A DNA stretch of 64,000 nt from Amphritea balenae. Lineage in GTDB: Bacteria > Pseudomonadota > Gammaproteobacteria > Pseudomonadales > Balneatricaceae. Each line of letters starts with the position of its first letter. Position 1 is the stretch's first letter. Position numbers and translations under genes: made by a program. The notes beneath the pieces are model-generated. The model ran no database searches and was not told the DNA's origin. It was given only the letters and a program-made list of their open reading frames with translations. The stretch covers positions 348,333 through 412,332 of the forward strand of contig NZ_RQXV01000003.1 of assembly GCF_003858655.1 (NCBI RefSeq), given 5' to 3'. Below, in pieces: positions 18,227 through 28,026 of this stretch.

Positions 18227-20161
18227 TCACTGTAATCCAATTACAGTTTTCTCCATTAATAACTTAGTTTTAATTACCTCATTAATTAGTAACTCAGCCC
18301 CCCGCAGAGAAGGATGATCATCGTCAAAGTAAAGCGGTACACCATTTTTAACTGCATAACATACATCTAAATCACAAAAAGATTTTACAGGATCTATAAA
18401 AAATACATTTTTTGGATAAACCGTTTTTTCAAAGTGATCCAAAACATAAGAATTACGATTATAATAATCTGAAAGACCAACACCGAAAACATTATTAACA
18501 GATCCACCCAGTATATTATTCCGCCCCAACAAATCATACACAGAAAACTCAAGCTCAGGAATCGGCTTAAGCACAAAGACGTATTTTTTTACTTTTGAAA
18601 GATCTAAAATCAACTCATCAAGAGATTCAATAATTAATCTTCTTCGACCTTCAGAATACTCCTGCCCACCATCAGATGAGTTGCTACCTTCTCCAAACAA
18701 TGCGTACGAATACCTATAATTAATCAAAACATTTTCAATAGACTTATTATTTATAATTTTCGAATAAGATTGATTTGTCCATGAAGCACAGTCACTAAAA
18801 TCTTTTCCTTTATTATAAGAAGGGATGCAAGCAGAATAGCTATAATGTGCAACTCCTCTATTTTTAGAATCTAATTTTTTTGCCAAAGCGTATGCTAATT
18901 CAATAGTGTGGCTATCTCCAAGAGTAGCCCAAGATATATCTTCATGAAAATACTTGCACTCGCCCTTCGTACTAGCGTTATAATTTTTGTCACTATTGCA
19001 TTTTAGCCTATAAGGGCTCGCCTTAACTTTAGATAGAACATTCGATAGCTCTGTGCTTATTGTCGGCCTTGAAAACAAGCCTGACTCAAAAAATGTGATC
19101 ACACTGATAACTACCACGAAGAAGGCCATAACAACTGGAGTGGTAGTAAAAAGGCCACTAAAAGTCGCTTTCTTATTATGTTTTATTTTGCTTTCAACAT
19201 AAAAATATGATAGAAAACCTAAAAGAAAAGCTAATCCAAACCCTAGGAAAATATAAAACACGTCATCTAAACCTGCGGTGTAGAACAGTACAACTATCGG
19301 CCAATGCCAAAGATATATAGAGTATGAGCACTTCCCTATTAACTGGACGGCAACATTATTTAAAAGAATATTACTTTCTCTATTCGACAGAACAACCAAG
19401 AACGTTCCAAAAACAGGAAGCATTGCAAGGTATCCTGGCCAAGTGCTACTTTTCGAGAAAATATAAAATGATATAAAGATAATTAACATACCAAGAAGCT
19501 GAAAGTAGCACTTACTTTTTTCCTTCATAGTAAGTGGAAACAAATAAGCTAGACCGCCCATCAACATTTCCCACGCACGAGTAGGCAATAGATAATAAGC
19601 CGAACTAGGCCAATAATGTGACGCAACACTAGAAACAATGAAGGAAAAAGCAAATACAATAAGAACAAAAATCTTTATTGACTGAAAACCAAGAAACCTA
19701 TTAATAAATAGAATAAAAGCTGGATAAAGCAAGTAAAATTGCCACTCAACAGATAAAGACCATGTATGAAGAAGCCATTTACCATGAGAAGATCTATCAA
19801 AATAACCTGCCTCACTCCAATATAAAAAATTCGAAAAAAATGATATAGAACCTAGTATATGTTTACTTATCGTTTCATATTGAAGAGGTGGAAAATATAT
19901 CCATCCAAACACAAATAAAACAAAGCACATTATAGCTAAAGCCGGAACAATTCTATTAGCTCTAGCCATATAAAAATCAGTTAATGAGAAGGTTTTCTCT
20001 CGTACCCCATTAATAACTATTCCTGTCATTAAATAACCAGAGATAACAAAAAAGACATCAACACCTGCAAAACCACCAGATAGCCAGTTCTGATTAAAGT
20101 GAAACACAACTACAGCAATAACAGCCACAGCTCTAAGTCCATTTATATCTTTTCTAAACAA
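18227..20161 (-). CDS. OafA/YrhL-type acyltransferase with C-terminal SGNH domain
   Basis: Fusion of an acyltransferase-3 membrane domain (residues 1 to about 350) and a periplasmic SGNH hydrolase-like domain (about 390-640), total 644 aa, the usual size for O-acetylating OafA-type enzymes. Seen: DINGLRAVAVIAVVVFHFNQ, GFAGVDVFFVISGYLM, HTWSLSVEWQFYLLYP, and in the SGNH part WATLGDSHTIELA (Ser nucleophile block) and DDDHPSLRGAELL (Asp-His block). It probably O-acetylates a polysaccharide exported from this locus. It follows manC2 by about 100 bases on the same strand. Confidence 0.9.
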   Translation of the reverse strand: MFRKDINGLRAVAVIAVVVFHFNQNWLSGGFAGVDVFFVISGYLMTGIVINGVREKTFSLTDFYMARANRIVPALAIMCFVLFVFGWIYFPPLQYETISKHILGSISFFSNFLYWSEAGYFDRSSHGKWLLHTWSLSVEWQFYLLYPAFILFINRFLGFQSIKIFVLIVFAFSFIVSSVASHYWPSSAYYLLPTRAWEMLMGGLAYLFPLTMKEKSKCYFQLLGMLIIFISFYIFSKSSTWPGYLAMLPVFGTFLVVLSNRESNILLNNVAVQLIGKCSYSIYLWHWPIVVLFYTAGLDDVFYIFLGFGLAFLLGFLSYFYVESKIKHNKKATFSGLFTTTPVVMAFFVVVISVITFFESGLFSRPTISTELSNVLSKVKASPYRLKCNSDKNYNASTKGECKYFHEDISWATLGDSHTIELAYALAKKLDSKNRGVAHYSYSACIPSYNKGKDFSDCASWTNQSYSKIINNKSIENVLINYRYSYALFGEGSNSSDGGQEYSEGRRRLIIESLDELILDLSKVKKYVFVLKPIPELEFSVYDLLGRNNILGGSVNNVFGVGLSDYYNRNSYVLDHFEKTVYPKNVFFIDPVKSFCDLDVCYAVKNGVPLYFDDDHPSLRGAELLINEVIKTKLLMEKTVIGLQ

Positions 20162-20259
20162 AGCAAACCTTTTTTACTTAAGACTATTTATTGGTAATTA
20201 CACTGCACACACAACTCATTAAAATCAATTTATTTTAGTTCAATTTTTCATAAAAAATA

Positions 20260-21795
20260 TTAAACACGCCCGTACTGATCTTCCAACCTAACGATATCAT
20301 CTTCACCCAGATAGGAGCCGGACTGAACTTCGATAAGCTCCAGTGGGATCTTGCCGGGGTTTTCAAGGGAATGAATTTCACCGATAGGGATATAAACCGA
20401 TTCATTCTCTGATACAAGCATAGTATCGTCACCGCGGCGTACATTGGCAGTACCAGATACAACAACCCAGTGCTCCGCTCGATGATGGTGTTTTTGTAAC
20501 GATAGCTTAGCCCCTGGATTTACCGTAATACGTTTTGCCTGGTAACGCTCACCGTTATCAATAGAATCATACTTACCCCAGGGACGATAAACTACACGAT
20601 GCTGAAAATGCTCATTACGCTCAGCCGCTTTAATCTGGTTGACGATCTTCTTAACATCCTGCACCCGGTCTTTACGGGCAACAAGAAGAGCATCTTTGGT
20701 ATCCACAATTACCAGATCATCCACACCCAGTGTCGTTACCAGGCGGTCTCCGGCATAAACAAAGCTGTTAGTGGTATCTTCAAGAATGGTATCGCCAACG
20801 GCGACATTATTGTTGGCATCTTTATCTTTAATCTCCCACAACGCAGACCAACTGCCCACATCACTCCAACCCGCATCAAGCGGCACGACAACCACACTGT
20901 CAGAGCTATCTTGAGAGTCAGAGCCTTCAGCGGATAAAGAGCCTTCAGCGCACAACGGCTCCATAACAGCATAATCAATCGACTCATCCGGGCAAGCCGA
21001 AAAAGCTGTCTCATCGACACGTACAAAATCCATATCAGCAACGGTACCAGCCATCGCAGCCTGACAAGCTTCTAGAATGTCTGGTCGAAACTTACCTAGT
21101 TCTTCTAAATAACGATCCGCCCGGAACATAAACATCCCGCTGTTCCAGTAATAATCCCCAGAATCCACATAAGCCTCAGCCGTCACAACATCCGGCTTTT
21201 CAACAAACTCCTGAACTGTAAAATGGCTTTGCTTTAGATCTTCCGACTTTGAACTACGGATATAACCGTAGCCTGTTTCAGCATGAGTCGGCACTATGCC
21301 AAAAGTTACCATCTTACCCGCCGCCGCTAACGGCTCCGCAATGGCCACCGCATCACGAAACGCCGCGACATCCTCAATCACATGATCCGCCGCCAACACC
21401 AACAAAATCTCGCTCTGATCTTGATCTTTTGCCCCTTCGGACAAGCGAAGCGATCGGACCTCGGACGCCGATCTATCGGCATCGGTGTTTTTGGCATCGA
21501 TTCGTTTAGCATCAGCCTTAAGCGCAGCTAAGGCAATCGCCGGCGCTGTATTTCGCCCCACAGGCTCAAGTAACACCGAACAGTTTTGCCCGATCTGACG
21601 CATCTGCTCCGCCGCCAGAAAGCGATGTTCTTCGTTACAGATAACATCAACAATATCGACCTGTTTCAGGCGGGCAACCGTTTCCTGCAGCATGGTCTTT
21701 TCTGCATTTAAAGGCAGAAATTGCTTCGGATACTGGGTACGTGAAAGAGGCCAGAGCCGGGTACCGGAACCGCCGGCCATAATTACAGGGATCAT
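20260..21795 (-). CDS. manC: Mannose-1-phosphate guanylyltransferase / mannose-6-phosphate isomerase (copy 2)
   Basis: Second bifunctional ManC (511 aa) with [38 protein letters not shown] and [13 protein letters not shown]. The ATG at 21795 overlaps the stop of the Gmm gene as ATGA and has AAGGA about eight bases upstream. It groups with gmm, fcl and gmd and so feeds GDP-mannose into GDP-fucose. Oddity: the variable linker near residues 105-125 is longer than in copy 1. Part of it (about 21435-21466) is a CGGAC mini-hairpin unit translated in frame, giving [11 protein letters not shown]. Confidence 0.95.
   Translation of the reverse strand: MIPVIMAGGSGTRLWPLSRTQYPKQFLPLNAEKTMLQETVARLKQVDIVDVICNEEHRFLAAEQMRQIGQNCSVLLEPVGRNTAPAIALAALKADAKRIDAKNTDADRSASEVRSLRLSEGAKDQDQSEILLVLAADHVIEDVAAFRDAVAIAEPLAAAGKMVTFGIVPTHAETGYGYIRSSKSEDLKQSHFTVQEFVEKPDVVTAEAYVDSGDYYWNSGMFMFRADRYLEELGKFRPDILEACQAAMAGTVADMDFVRVDETAFSACPDESIDYAVMEPLCAEGSLSAEGSDSQDSSDSVVVVPLDAGWSDVGSWSALWEIKDKDANNNVAVGDTILEDTTNSFVYAGDRLVTTLGVDDLVIVDTKDALLVARKDRVQDVKKIVNQIKAAERNEHFQHRVVYRPWGKYDSIDNGERYQAKRITVNPGAKLSLQKHHHRAEHWVVVSGTANVRRGDDTMLVSENESVYIPIGEIHSLENPGKIPLELIEVQSGSYLGEDDIVRLEDQYGRV
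21435..21466. repeat. Mini-hairpin unit inside manC2
   Basis: The stretch TTCGGACAAGCGAAGCGATC followed by GGACCTCGGA is a typical CGGAC-family unit. It lies within the coding sequence of manC2 without breaking the frame, and is absent from the corresponding place in manC1. Confidence 0.8.
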
Positions 21796-22268
21796 TTCGA
21801 ATATCCTTTTCCATTCATGAAATACCACTTCGAGTGCAGATGCACATCATCCGCCTCTAACAGCTCAGCCTCTCTGAGCCAGCGATATTCACTATGTTGT
21901 TCTTCGGGTAACGACCTTATTGTGTCCCCAAGATTGATTAAAAATGCGTTAACAACATAATGTGTCGAGACTAACTCACACACCGCCGCATCTTCATAAA
22001 AATGTTCATACAGACCTAAATAACGGGCCTGATCAATAGTATAAGACTGACCTAGCTCATTAAGGGTTAGCCGCTGAAACGCATCGGCCAGGGCTTCATT
22101 CTTCAACACCCGACCACCGGGCACAAACCAATACCCCTTCGCAGGGCGATTAAGCCGCTTGCCCAGCAACACCTTACCTTGTTGATCTCGTACCACCAGA
22201 TCTAAAGAGATCAACGGCGTAGACTCGACTACGGTCTTAAACTGTTCCTTCGATAACAAACGGCTCAT
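21792..22268 (-). CDS. gmm: GDP-mannose mannosyl hydrolase (NUDIX)
   Basis: NUDIX-fold hydrolase (158 aa) that releases mannose or fucose from GDP-sugars. Sequence features match the Gmm/WcaH subgroup rather than ordinary NUDIX enzymes. These are [38 protein letters not shown] and a shortened NUDIX box [12 protein letters not shown] lacking the classical [14 protein letters not shown] is also seen. It overlaps manC2 by four bases (ATGA). Its place with manC, fcl and gmd suggests control of GDP-mannose/GDP-fucose levels. Confidence 0.9.
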   Translation of the reverse strand: MSRLLSKEQFKTVVESTPLISLDLVVRDQQGKVLLGKRLNRPAKGYWFVPGGRVLKNEALADAFQRLTLNELGQSYTIDQARYLGLYEHFYEDAAVCELVSTHYVVNAFLINLGDTIRSLPEEQHSEYRWLREAELLEADDVHLHSKWYFMNGKGYSK

Positions 22269-22284
22269 TTTATGTAAAAACCCT

Positions 22285-22665
22285 TAAAAACTTTTTGCAC
22301 CACAGAGGACACAGAGGCCACGGAGGGAAAGCCTCAAACATGATAAAAACACTATTACCTTAAGCTCTTACCCACGAAGTCTGCCTTTGATCTTCTCCGT
22401 GTACTCTGTGTCCTTAGCATGCCTTTAGGTACCGTGGTTAACCGCTCTTACGCACCTGAACCGTAAAATCTTACAAGCCTTCTCACCACAGAGAACACCG
22501 AGGAAAGGAAAGAAAAACATAACAAACACCTCAACTGGTGACCCTTTAGCATTAGGCTATTAATTCTAGCCAGAAATCCCTTCGCTTTTGATCTTCTCTG
22601 TGGTCTCTGTGTCCTTGGCATGCCCCTTGGGTACTGTGGTAAACAACTCTTTAGCTCTTATCTTT
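22285..22665. repeat. Two family-2 CACAGAG/CTCTGTG elements
   Basis: Two tandem elements (about 22285-22450 and 22478-22665). Each has a left arm such as CACCACAGAGGACACAGAG and a right arm such as TTCTCTGTGGTCTCTGTGTC, followed by CTTGGCATGCC, CTTGGGTACTGTGG and the tail AGCTCTTA. They fill the gap between gmm and fcl. Confidence 0.75.
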
Positions 22666-22670
22666 CGTTT

Positions 22671-23633
22671 TTAACCGCGAAAATCATCCTGATGTTGCAG
22701 GAACCAATCGTAAGTCATGGCAAGACCTTCGCGCAGGCTGATCGAGTGTTTCCAGCCCAGTGCATTCAGTTTGCTCACGTCCATCAGTTTCCGTGGTGTT
22801 CCGTCAGGTTTAGTCGAATCAAATACTACTTCGCCTTTAAAGCCCACCACATCCGCCATGGTCAGGGCCATCTCTGCGATGGTGCAGTCTTCACCGGTAC
22901 CCACATTCAGGTGCGATAGCATGGTTTCGGTATTGGCTTCATAAACCGCTTTATCAGCGTTCATGACAAACACAGAAGCGGCGGCCATATCATCCACATG
23001 TAAAAACTCACGCATTGGCTTACCGGTACCCCAGACGACTACCTCGGCATCATTGGCTAGCTTCGCCTCATGGAAGCGACGCATCAGCGCCGGAATAACA
23101 TGGGAGTTTTCCGGGTGGAAGTTATCGTTTTCGCCATACAGGTTAGTCGGCATCACGCTGCGGTAATCAACACCATACTGACGGTTATAAGATTCACACA
23201 TCTTAATACCGGCAATCTTAGCGATAGCATAAGGCTCGTTAGTTGGCTCAAGCACACCGGTCAACAACTCACTTTCCTGCATCGGCTGTTCCGCCAGTTT
23301 AGGATAGATACAGGACGATCCCAGGAACAACAAATGCTTAACACCTGACTCATATGCCCCGTGAATCACATTATTCTGAATGGTCAGGTTCTGATAGATA
23401 AACTCAGCCGGGTACTCATTATTCGCCCAGATTCCACCCACTTTAGCAGCAGCCAGATACACCTGATCGAACTTATGCTCAGCAAAAAATGCCAGCACAT
23501 CCTGCTGTGACAACAAATCCAGTTCCTGCCGGCTAGCCGTCACAACTTCAACCGAATCATCCGCCGCCAACTGACGACAAATAGCAGACCCAACCATCCC
23601 GTTATGGCCCGCAACAAATATTTTTTGTTTCAT
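22671..23633 (-). CDS. fcl: GDP-L-fucose synthase
   Basis: Epimerase-reductase (320 aa) converting GDP-4-keto-6-deoxymannose to GDP-L-fucose with NADPH. Short-chain dehydrogenase fold: [17 protein letters not shown] (nucleotide loop), [15 protein letters not shown], and the [20 protein letters not shown] catalytic Tyr/Lys block. [20 protein letters not shown] and [17 protein letters not shown] are also family hallmarks. It lies downstream of gmd, separated by a 190-base hairpin array, and upstream of the gmm-manC2 pair. Length is normal for the family. Confidence 0.96.
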   Translation of the reverse strand: MKQKIFVAGHNGMVGSAICRQLAADDSVEVVTASRQELDLLSQQDVLAFFAEHKFDQVYLAAAKVGGIWANNEYPAEFIYQNLTIQNNVIHGAYESGVKHLLFLGSSCIYPKLAEQPMQESELLTGVLEPTNEPYAIAKIAGIKMCESYNRQYGVDYRSVMPTNLYGENDNFHPENSHVIPALMRRFHEAKLANDAEVVVWGTGKPMREFLHVDDMAAASVFVMNADKAVYEANTETMLSHLNVGTGEDCTIAEMALTMADVVGFKGEVVFDSTKPDGTPRKLMDVSKLNALGWKHSISLREGLAMTYDWFLQHQDDFRG

Positions 23634-23664
23634 TTTTGTTCCAAAAATAACAAAAAATCGAATA

Positions 23665-23821
23665 GCGCTAACGCGCAGTGTCCGATCGTTTCACTAGTCC
23701 GAACGCGTTGCTTGTCCGAAGTCCGAAAAAGCGGACAGTCGCTTTGCGACTATCGGACACGCAGCGTAGCTGCATCGGACATAGCGCAGAGCGCTGATCG
23801 GACAAGCGAAGCGTTCGGTTT
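23665..23821. repeat. Mini-hairpin array 3, bidirectional
   Basis: Left arm in TCCGA orientation, a turning point GTCCGAAAAAGCGGAC, then a right arm in CGGAC orientation. Right-arm stems are AGTCGC-TTT-GCGACT, GCAGC-GTA-GCTGC and AGCGC-AGA-GCGCT. It fills the whole space between gmd and fcl. Confidence 0.85.
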
Positions 23822-24946
23822 TTAACGCTCAAGAGCAACGCTAACGTCATAACCGTGTTCTTTAAGCAAGGCGTGTTGCTTAGCTTGCTTAAGATCGTTC
23901 TGGACCATTTCAGCACACATCTCTTCGACGGTAATTTCCGGAGTCCAGCCCAGTTTTTCTTTGGCCTTGGTCGGATCACCCAACAGCGTCTCTACTTCAG
24001 CTGGGCGGAAATACTTAGGATCAACCCGTACAATCACATCACCTTCTTTAACAGCTGGAGCATCGTCGCCTTCAACCTTAGTGACAACCGCGTATTCATC
24101 AACGCCTTCGCCTCTGAAATCAAGAGTAACACCCACCTCAGCAGCCGACATACGCACAAACTCACGGACGGAAATCTGCTTACCGGTGGCGATAACGAAA
24201 TCTTCTGGATTATCTTGTTGCAGCATCATCCACTGCATACGTACATAGTCTTTCGCATGACCCCAGTCACGTAGCGCATCCATGTTGCCCAGGTACAAAC
24301 AATTCTCAATACCTTGCGCAATATTAGAGACTGCCCGGGTGATTTTACGGGTAACAAAGGTTTCACCACGGCGTGGCGATTCATGGTTAAACAAAATACC
24401 GTTACAGGCATACATACCGTAAGACTCACGGTAGTTAACAGTAATCCAGTAGGCATACATCTTAGCCGCGGCATAAGGCGAACGCGGATAGAAAGGTGTA
24501 GTTTCGCGCTGAGGTGTTTCCTGTACTTCTCCAAATAGCTCAGAAGTTGACGCCTGATAAAATTTAGTTTTCTTTTCCAGGCCTAAAAAGCGGATCGCTT
24601 CTAATAAGCGCAAGGTACCGATAGCATCAACATCTGCAGTGTATTCAGGCGACTCAAAAGAAACCGCTACGTGAGACTGTGCACCCAGGTTATAAACCTC
24701 GTCCGGTTGAACTTGTTGAATAATACGGGTTAGGTTCGAAGTATCAGATAGATCACCATAGTGTAGGTGAAATTTAACATTTTCTTCGTGTGAATCCTTA
24801 TAAATATGGTCAACCCGCTCGGTATTAAAAGAAGATGCACGGCGCTTAATGCCATGCACTTCATAGCCTTTTTCTAACAGGAATTCAGCAAGGTACGAGC
24901 CGTCCTGACCGGTAACGCCGGTAATGAGTGCTACTTTGTTAGACAT
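23822..24946 (-). CDS. gmd: GDP-mannose 4,6-dehydratase
   Basis: First committed enzyme of GDP-L-fucose synthesis (374 aa), NADP-dependent, extended SDR fold. [20 protein letters not shown] nucleotide loop, [36 protein letters not shown] with the catalytic Thr/Glu region, [20 protein letters not shown] (Tyr-x3-Lys), and [19 protein letters not shown] are diagnostic. It lies 17 bases after the WecG-type gene of operon B, so it is probably the last part of that transcript. The product feeds fcl downstream. Confidence 0.97.
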   Translation of the reverse strand: MSNKVALITGVTGQDGSYLAEFLLEKGYEVHGIKRRASSFNTERVDHIYKDSHEENVKFHLHYGDLSDTSNLTRIIQQVQPDEVYNLGAQSHVAVSFESPEYTADVDAIGTLRLLEAIRFLGLEKKTKFYQASTSELFGEVQETPQRETTPFYPRSPYAAAKMYAYWITVNYRESYGMYACNGILFNHESPRRGETFVTRKITRAVSNIAQGIENCLYLGNMDALRDWGHAKDYVRMQWMMLQQDNPEDFVIATGKQISVREFVRMSAAEVGVTLDFRGEGVDEYAVVTKVEGDDAPAVKEGDVIVRVDPKYFRPAEVETLLGDPTKAKEKLGWTPEITVEEMCAEMVQNDLKQAKQHALLKEHGYDVSVALER

Positions 24947-24963
24947 TAGATTATCCTTTCTAG

Positions 24964-25722
24964 TCAGTTAAATTTTTTACCAAACAACCACTGTTGCAAG
25001 AAGTAATAAATAAATCGTGGATTTTGTATAAGGTATCGCTTCCAAAGACGCTTAGGCTCACTAAAAAGTCTGAACAACCATTCTAAGCCAATTCTTTGCA
25101 TCCAGCGGGGGGCATGTTTCTTACTGCCTGAGATAAAGTCGTAAGCAGCACCAACACCAAGCATGACACAATTAAGTCGATCTTTATGCTCCGCCATCCA
25201 ACGCTCTTGTTTAGGACAACCGATACCAACAAAAAGAACATCAACACCAGTCATATTAATTTCATCTACAACAGCATTGTCTTCTTCAGTCGTTAGTGAA
25301 CGAAACGGTGGTGAGTATGAATAAACAATCTCAATACCAGGGTAACTCATAGATAAAGCAGCTTTTACTTCCTCAAGGACATCATTATTTGCGCCGCCAT
25401 AAAGACCAATTCGTATAGATTTCTCAGAACTGAGCCTACACAGCTCATTCATTATGTCCTGACCACGTACCTGACGGGCTACAGAAGACCCTAAAAAAAA
25501 TTGTGCCCACGAAATAGGTCGTCCATCAGGTATAATAAGATCAGCATCATTAACAACTGATCTAAACTCCGATGAATCAAATACTTCCATACACATATGG
25601 ACATTAGAGACGCAGACGTAAGCACCACGATCTGACTGGGCTAAACCTAAAACCCTATCTATAGATTTCTGAATATTAACAACATCAACATCCATATTTA
25701 TAATTGTACGACGATCTTCCAT
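24964..25722 (-). CDS. WecG/TagA/CpsF-family glycosyltransferase
   Basis: GT26 family enzyme (252 aa) of the kind that adds N-acetylmannosamine(uronate), glucosamine or similar sugars to a lipid-linked acceptor. Family markers: [57 protein letters not shown], and [20 protein letters not shown] with [20 protein letters not shown]. It starts at the ATG sharing one base with the preceding stop (TAATG), showing translational coupling in operon B. The donor sugar is not predictable. Confidence 0.92.
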   Translation of the reverse strand: MEDRRTIINMDVDVVNIQKSIDRVLGLAQSDRGAYVCVSNVHMCMEVFDSSEFRSVVNDADLIIPDGRPISWAQFFLGSSVARQVRGQDIMNELCRLSSEKSIRIGLYGGANNDVLEEVKAALSMSYPGIEIVYSYSPPFRSLTTEEDNAVVDEINMTGVDVLFVGIGCPKQERWMAEHKDRLNCVMLGVGAAYDFISGSKKHAPRWMQRIGLEWLFRLFSEPKRLWKRYLIQNPRFIYYFLQQWLFGKKFN

Positions 25723-26894
25723 TATTTAACCTTAGCCTCAGCTATAGCCTGTTGATAAATATCCATTAACATTTCGTAATTTTTTTCAGGAGTGTATTTA
25801 TCTAAATATTCTTGACGTGAACTTTCACCCATTCGACGAGTCTCTTCAGGGTGTTCAATCATCCATTGAGCTTTATTAGCAAGGTCATCTAAGTTACCTG
25901 GCTCAAAATGCAAACCAGTAAGACCATCCTCTACAATCTCTTCCATGCTACCCAGTCGAGAAACAACTGCTGGAGTTCCACAAGCAAAAGCCTCTACTAA
26001 TACCATTGGGAAGCCTTCGTACCAAGTAGAAGGCATTAGAATGAAATCTGCATTACGAACCAACTCAAAAACATCTTCTTTATCTTTACGCCCTAAATAC
26101 TCGACACCTTTTGTGACATTGGATTCCAGTTGTTCTTTAAGTGGCCCATCTCCAATGATTTTTAGTGAAGCATCAACTTGTTCCCAAGCAGATAGCAGTA
26201 GACTTAGACCTTTCTCTTCACTAAGCCTCCCCACATATAACGCATAGCCCCCTTTTTTAGGTACACTAGTAACACCAAAAAAAGGATCTTCAATAAAATT
26301 TGGCTTTATACATATTTTGTTTTCAGGCCAACCAGCTTCAATATATTTCTTTTTTGAAAACTCTGTTAAAACGATGTATAAATCAACGTGGTTATTCCAA
26401 GTCTGAAAAAACTTATGAAATTCTACCATCACAAAAAGAATGAAGCTCCCTAAAAAAGAATTACGATAAACTTTTGATTTAACAGCCCACCATGAAGAGT
26501 TAAGTATACTAGTTTCGTTAATCTGACCATCATGCATCAACAATGAACTAGGGCAGACAGCACGATAATTATGAAGCGTATGAACAACTGGGCACTTAAC
26601 CTTAGAGCAGGAATAAAATATTGATGGAGAAAAAATTGGAAAATAATTATGAACGTGAACAACGCTAGGCTTACTTCTCAACAACTTACGTTTAATTCTA
26701 TAGTATTGTTTTATAGAAAAAATAGTCCCCAGGGCCACCCTAATCTTACTGAAAAAACCTACTATAGAGTCATTATCAACATAAACCAACTCGACAACCT
26801 TACCATTTTTAACAAGGATGTCACGTTCATTTTCTAGAACAAAATCTTCACCACCGCCAATCTGATAATAATTATGCAAAAAAATAATTTTCAT
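25722..26894 (-). CDS. GT4-family glycosyltransferase (operon B)
   Basis: GT-B family 4 enzyme (390 aa). N-terminal domain: HNYYQIGGGEDFVLENERDI and VVHTLHNYRAVCPSSLL. C-terminal domain: YALYVGRLSEEKGLSLLLSA, GDGPLKEQL, YLGRKDKEDVFEL, PSTWYEGFPMVLVEAFACG with the EX7E motif, and TPAVVSRLGSMEEIV. It overlaps its upstream gene by four bases (ATGA) and the downstream WecG gene by one base. The acceptor and sugar are unknown. Confidence 0.92.
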   Translation of the reverse strand: MKIIFLHNYYQIGGGEDFVLENERDILVKNGKVVELVYVDNDSIVGFFSKIRVALGTIFSIKQYYRIKRKLLRSKPSVVHVHNYFPIFSPSIFYSCSKVKCPVVHTLHNYRAVCPSSLLMHDGQINETSILNSSWWAVKSKVYRNSFLGSFILFVMVEFHKFFQTWNNHVDLYIVLTEFSKKKYIEAGWPENKICIKPNFIEDPFFGVTSVPKKGGYALYVGRLSEEKGLSLLLSAWEQVDASLKIIGDGPLKEQLESNVTKGVEYLGRKDKEDVFELVRNADFILMPSTWYEGFPMVLVEAFACGTPAVVSRLGSMEEIVEDGLTGLHFEPGNLDDLANKAQWMIEHPEETRRMGESSRQEYLDKYTPEKNYEMLMDIYQQAIAEAKVK

Positions 26895-28024
26895 TGAAAA
26901 ACTCCAGAAACAGCTTTCAAAACACCAAAATGAAAATTTGAAGCCATATTTTCAACACTATAATTAGAAGCAGAAGACCTACAGCCTTCTTTCAAAGCAA
27001 TTAAAAGAGAATCATCTTTAAATAATTCAATAACTTTTTTTGAGTATAAATGAACATCAAATTCTGTTACAATCCCATTAACATTATTATCCAAATAATC
27101 AAACTCAGGACTATGTATTGGTATATTTGTTGTAATCATTGGGACTTCGAAAGCAAAGCTATCTAATACTGCTAATCCTACAAGACCAGGCATTAGAAGA
27201 ATTTTACTAATTTTAAAATATGGGACTCTATCGACACCAACTTTAGGTCCTATAAAATGCGCCCATGACCGATTGACTGTGTAGTTTATAACATCCTTTG
27301 AATCAGGGCCGTCTCCTATAAACAAAACCTCAAAGTCTGATATTTCCTTCCTCACGAGATCACAAGATTCAAGAAGGAAATTAATTTTCTTTTCAGAATA
27401 CATCCCACCACAATAGACAGCCACATTATTTGAGATAATACCTAGAGTTTTCTTAATTTCTAAAACATCATTTAGCTCTACGTTTCTTGAACTTAATTTA
27501 AGCTCAGAAACATCTATACTATTATCTACACAAGTAATTTTCGATTCAGGAAACCCCAAACTTTTGATAATTGAAACACCACTATTTGTATATGAAAACC
27601 ACCAATCCACTTCAGAAGAATAAAACCGTTTAATTTTCTCAAAAAAATCATCTGAATTATAAGACTGGAAATTTTTTCCATGCCCCCAAAAAGCAACTTT
27701 CAGTTTGGTTAGACGCCTTAAAACAAGCAACAAATAGTTTAAAACTAACCTATTTGCCTGCTCTACTATCACTAGATCTGAAGTACTTAACAAATGAAAG
27801 ACTGGTTGATAAACAATTTCTTTTCCGAAAAAACTAAAATATTTATTATCAATTTTTAATGACCAATCTCTAGTATATTCACAACTCGCTGGCACAGAAC
27901 CAGGGCACTCTTGACCATAAATCACAAAAAGCTCTACGCCTTCATCTTTCAAAAGCTTATATAATAAATCGAAGAATGGAACTCTATAATGAGGCAAAAC
28001 CCTTTGCAATATAATTACTCGCAT
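26891..28024 (-). CDS. GT-B glycosyltransferase (operon B)
   Basis: Glycosyltransferase (377 aa), family 4-like but more divergent. The N terminus RVIILQRVLPHYRVPFFDLL is typical of fucosyl/rhamnosyl-type GT-B enzymes. Also visible are AFWGHGKNFQSY, VAVYCGGMYSEKKINFLLES in the donor domain, FIGDGPDS and ILLMPGLVGLAVLDSFAFEVP. The gene ends overlapping the next by four bases and begins two bases after the preceding stop. Very AT-rich. Specificity unknown. Confidence 0.82.
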   Translation of the reverse strand: MRVIILQRVLPHYRVPFFDLLYKLLKDEGVELFVIYGQECPGSVPASCEYTRDWSLKIDNKYFSFFGKEIVYQPVFHLLSTSDLVIVEQANRLVLNYLLLVLRRLTKLKVAFWGHGKNFQSYNSDDFFEKIKRFYSSEVDWWFSYTNSGVSIIKSLGFPESKITCVDNSIDVSELKLSSRNVELNDVLEIKKTLGIISNNVAVYCGGMYSEKKINFLLESCDLVRKEISDFEVLFIGDGPDSKDVINYTVNRSWAHFIGPKVGVDRVPYFKISKILLMPGLVGLAVLDSFAFEVPMITTNIPIHSPEFDYLDNNVNGIVTEFDVHLYSKKVIELFKDDSLLIALKEGCRSSASNYSVENMASNFHFGVLKAVSGVFQ

Positions 28025-28026
28025 AC

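Noticed and set aside
22285..22665. Insertion sequence or transposon with its own gene
   Set aside because: The inverted arms are clear but no transposase frame lies between them. At most this is a non-autonomous element.
23855..24274. Plus-strand frame of 139 codons opposite gmd
   Set aside because: It lies wholly within a clearly conserved gene on the other strand and has no recognisable motif.
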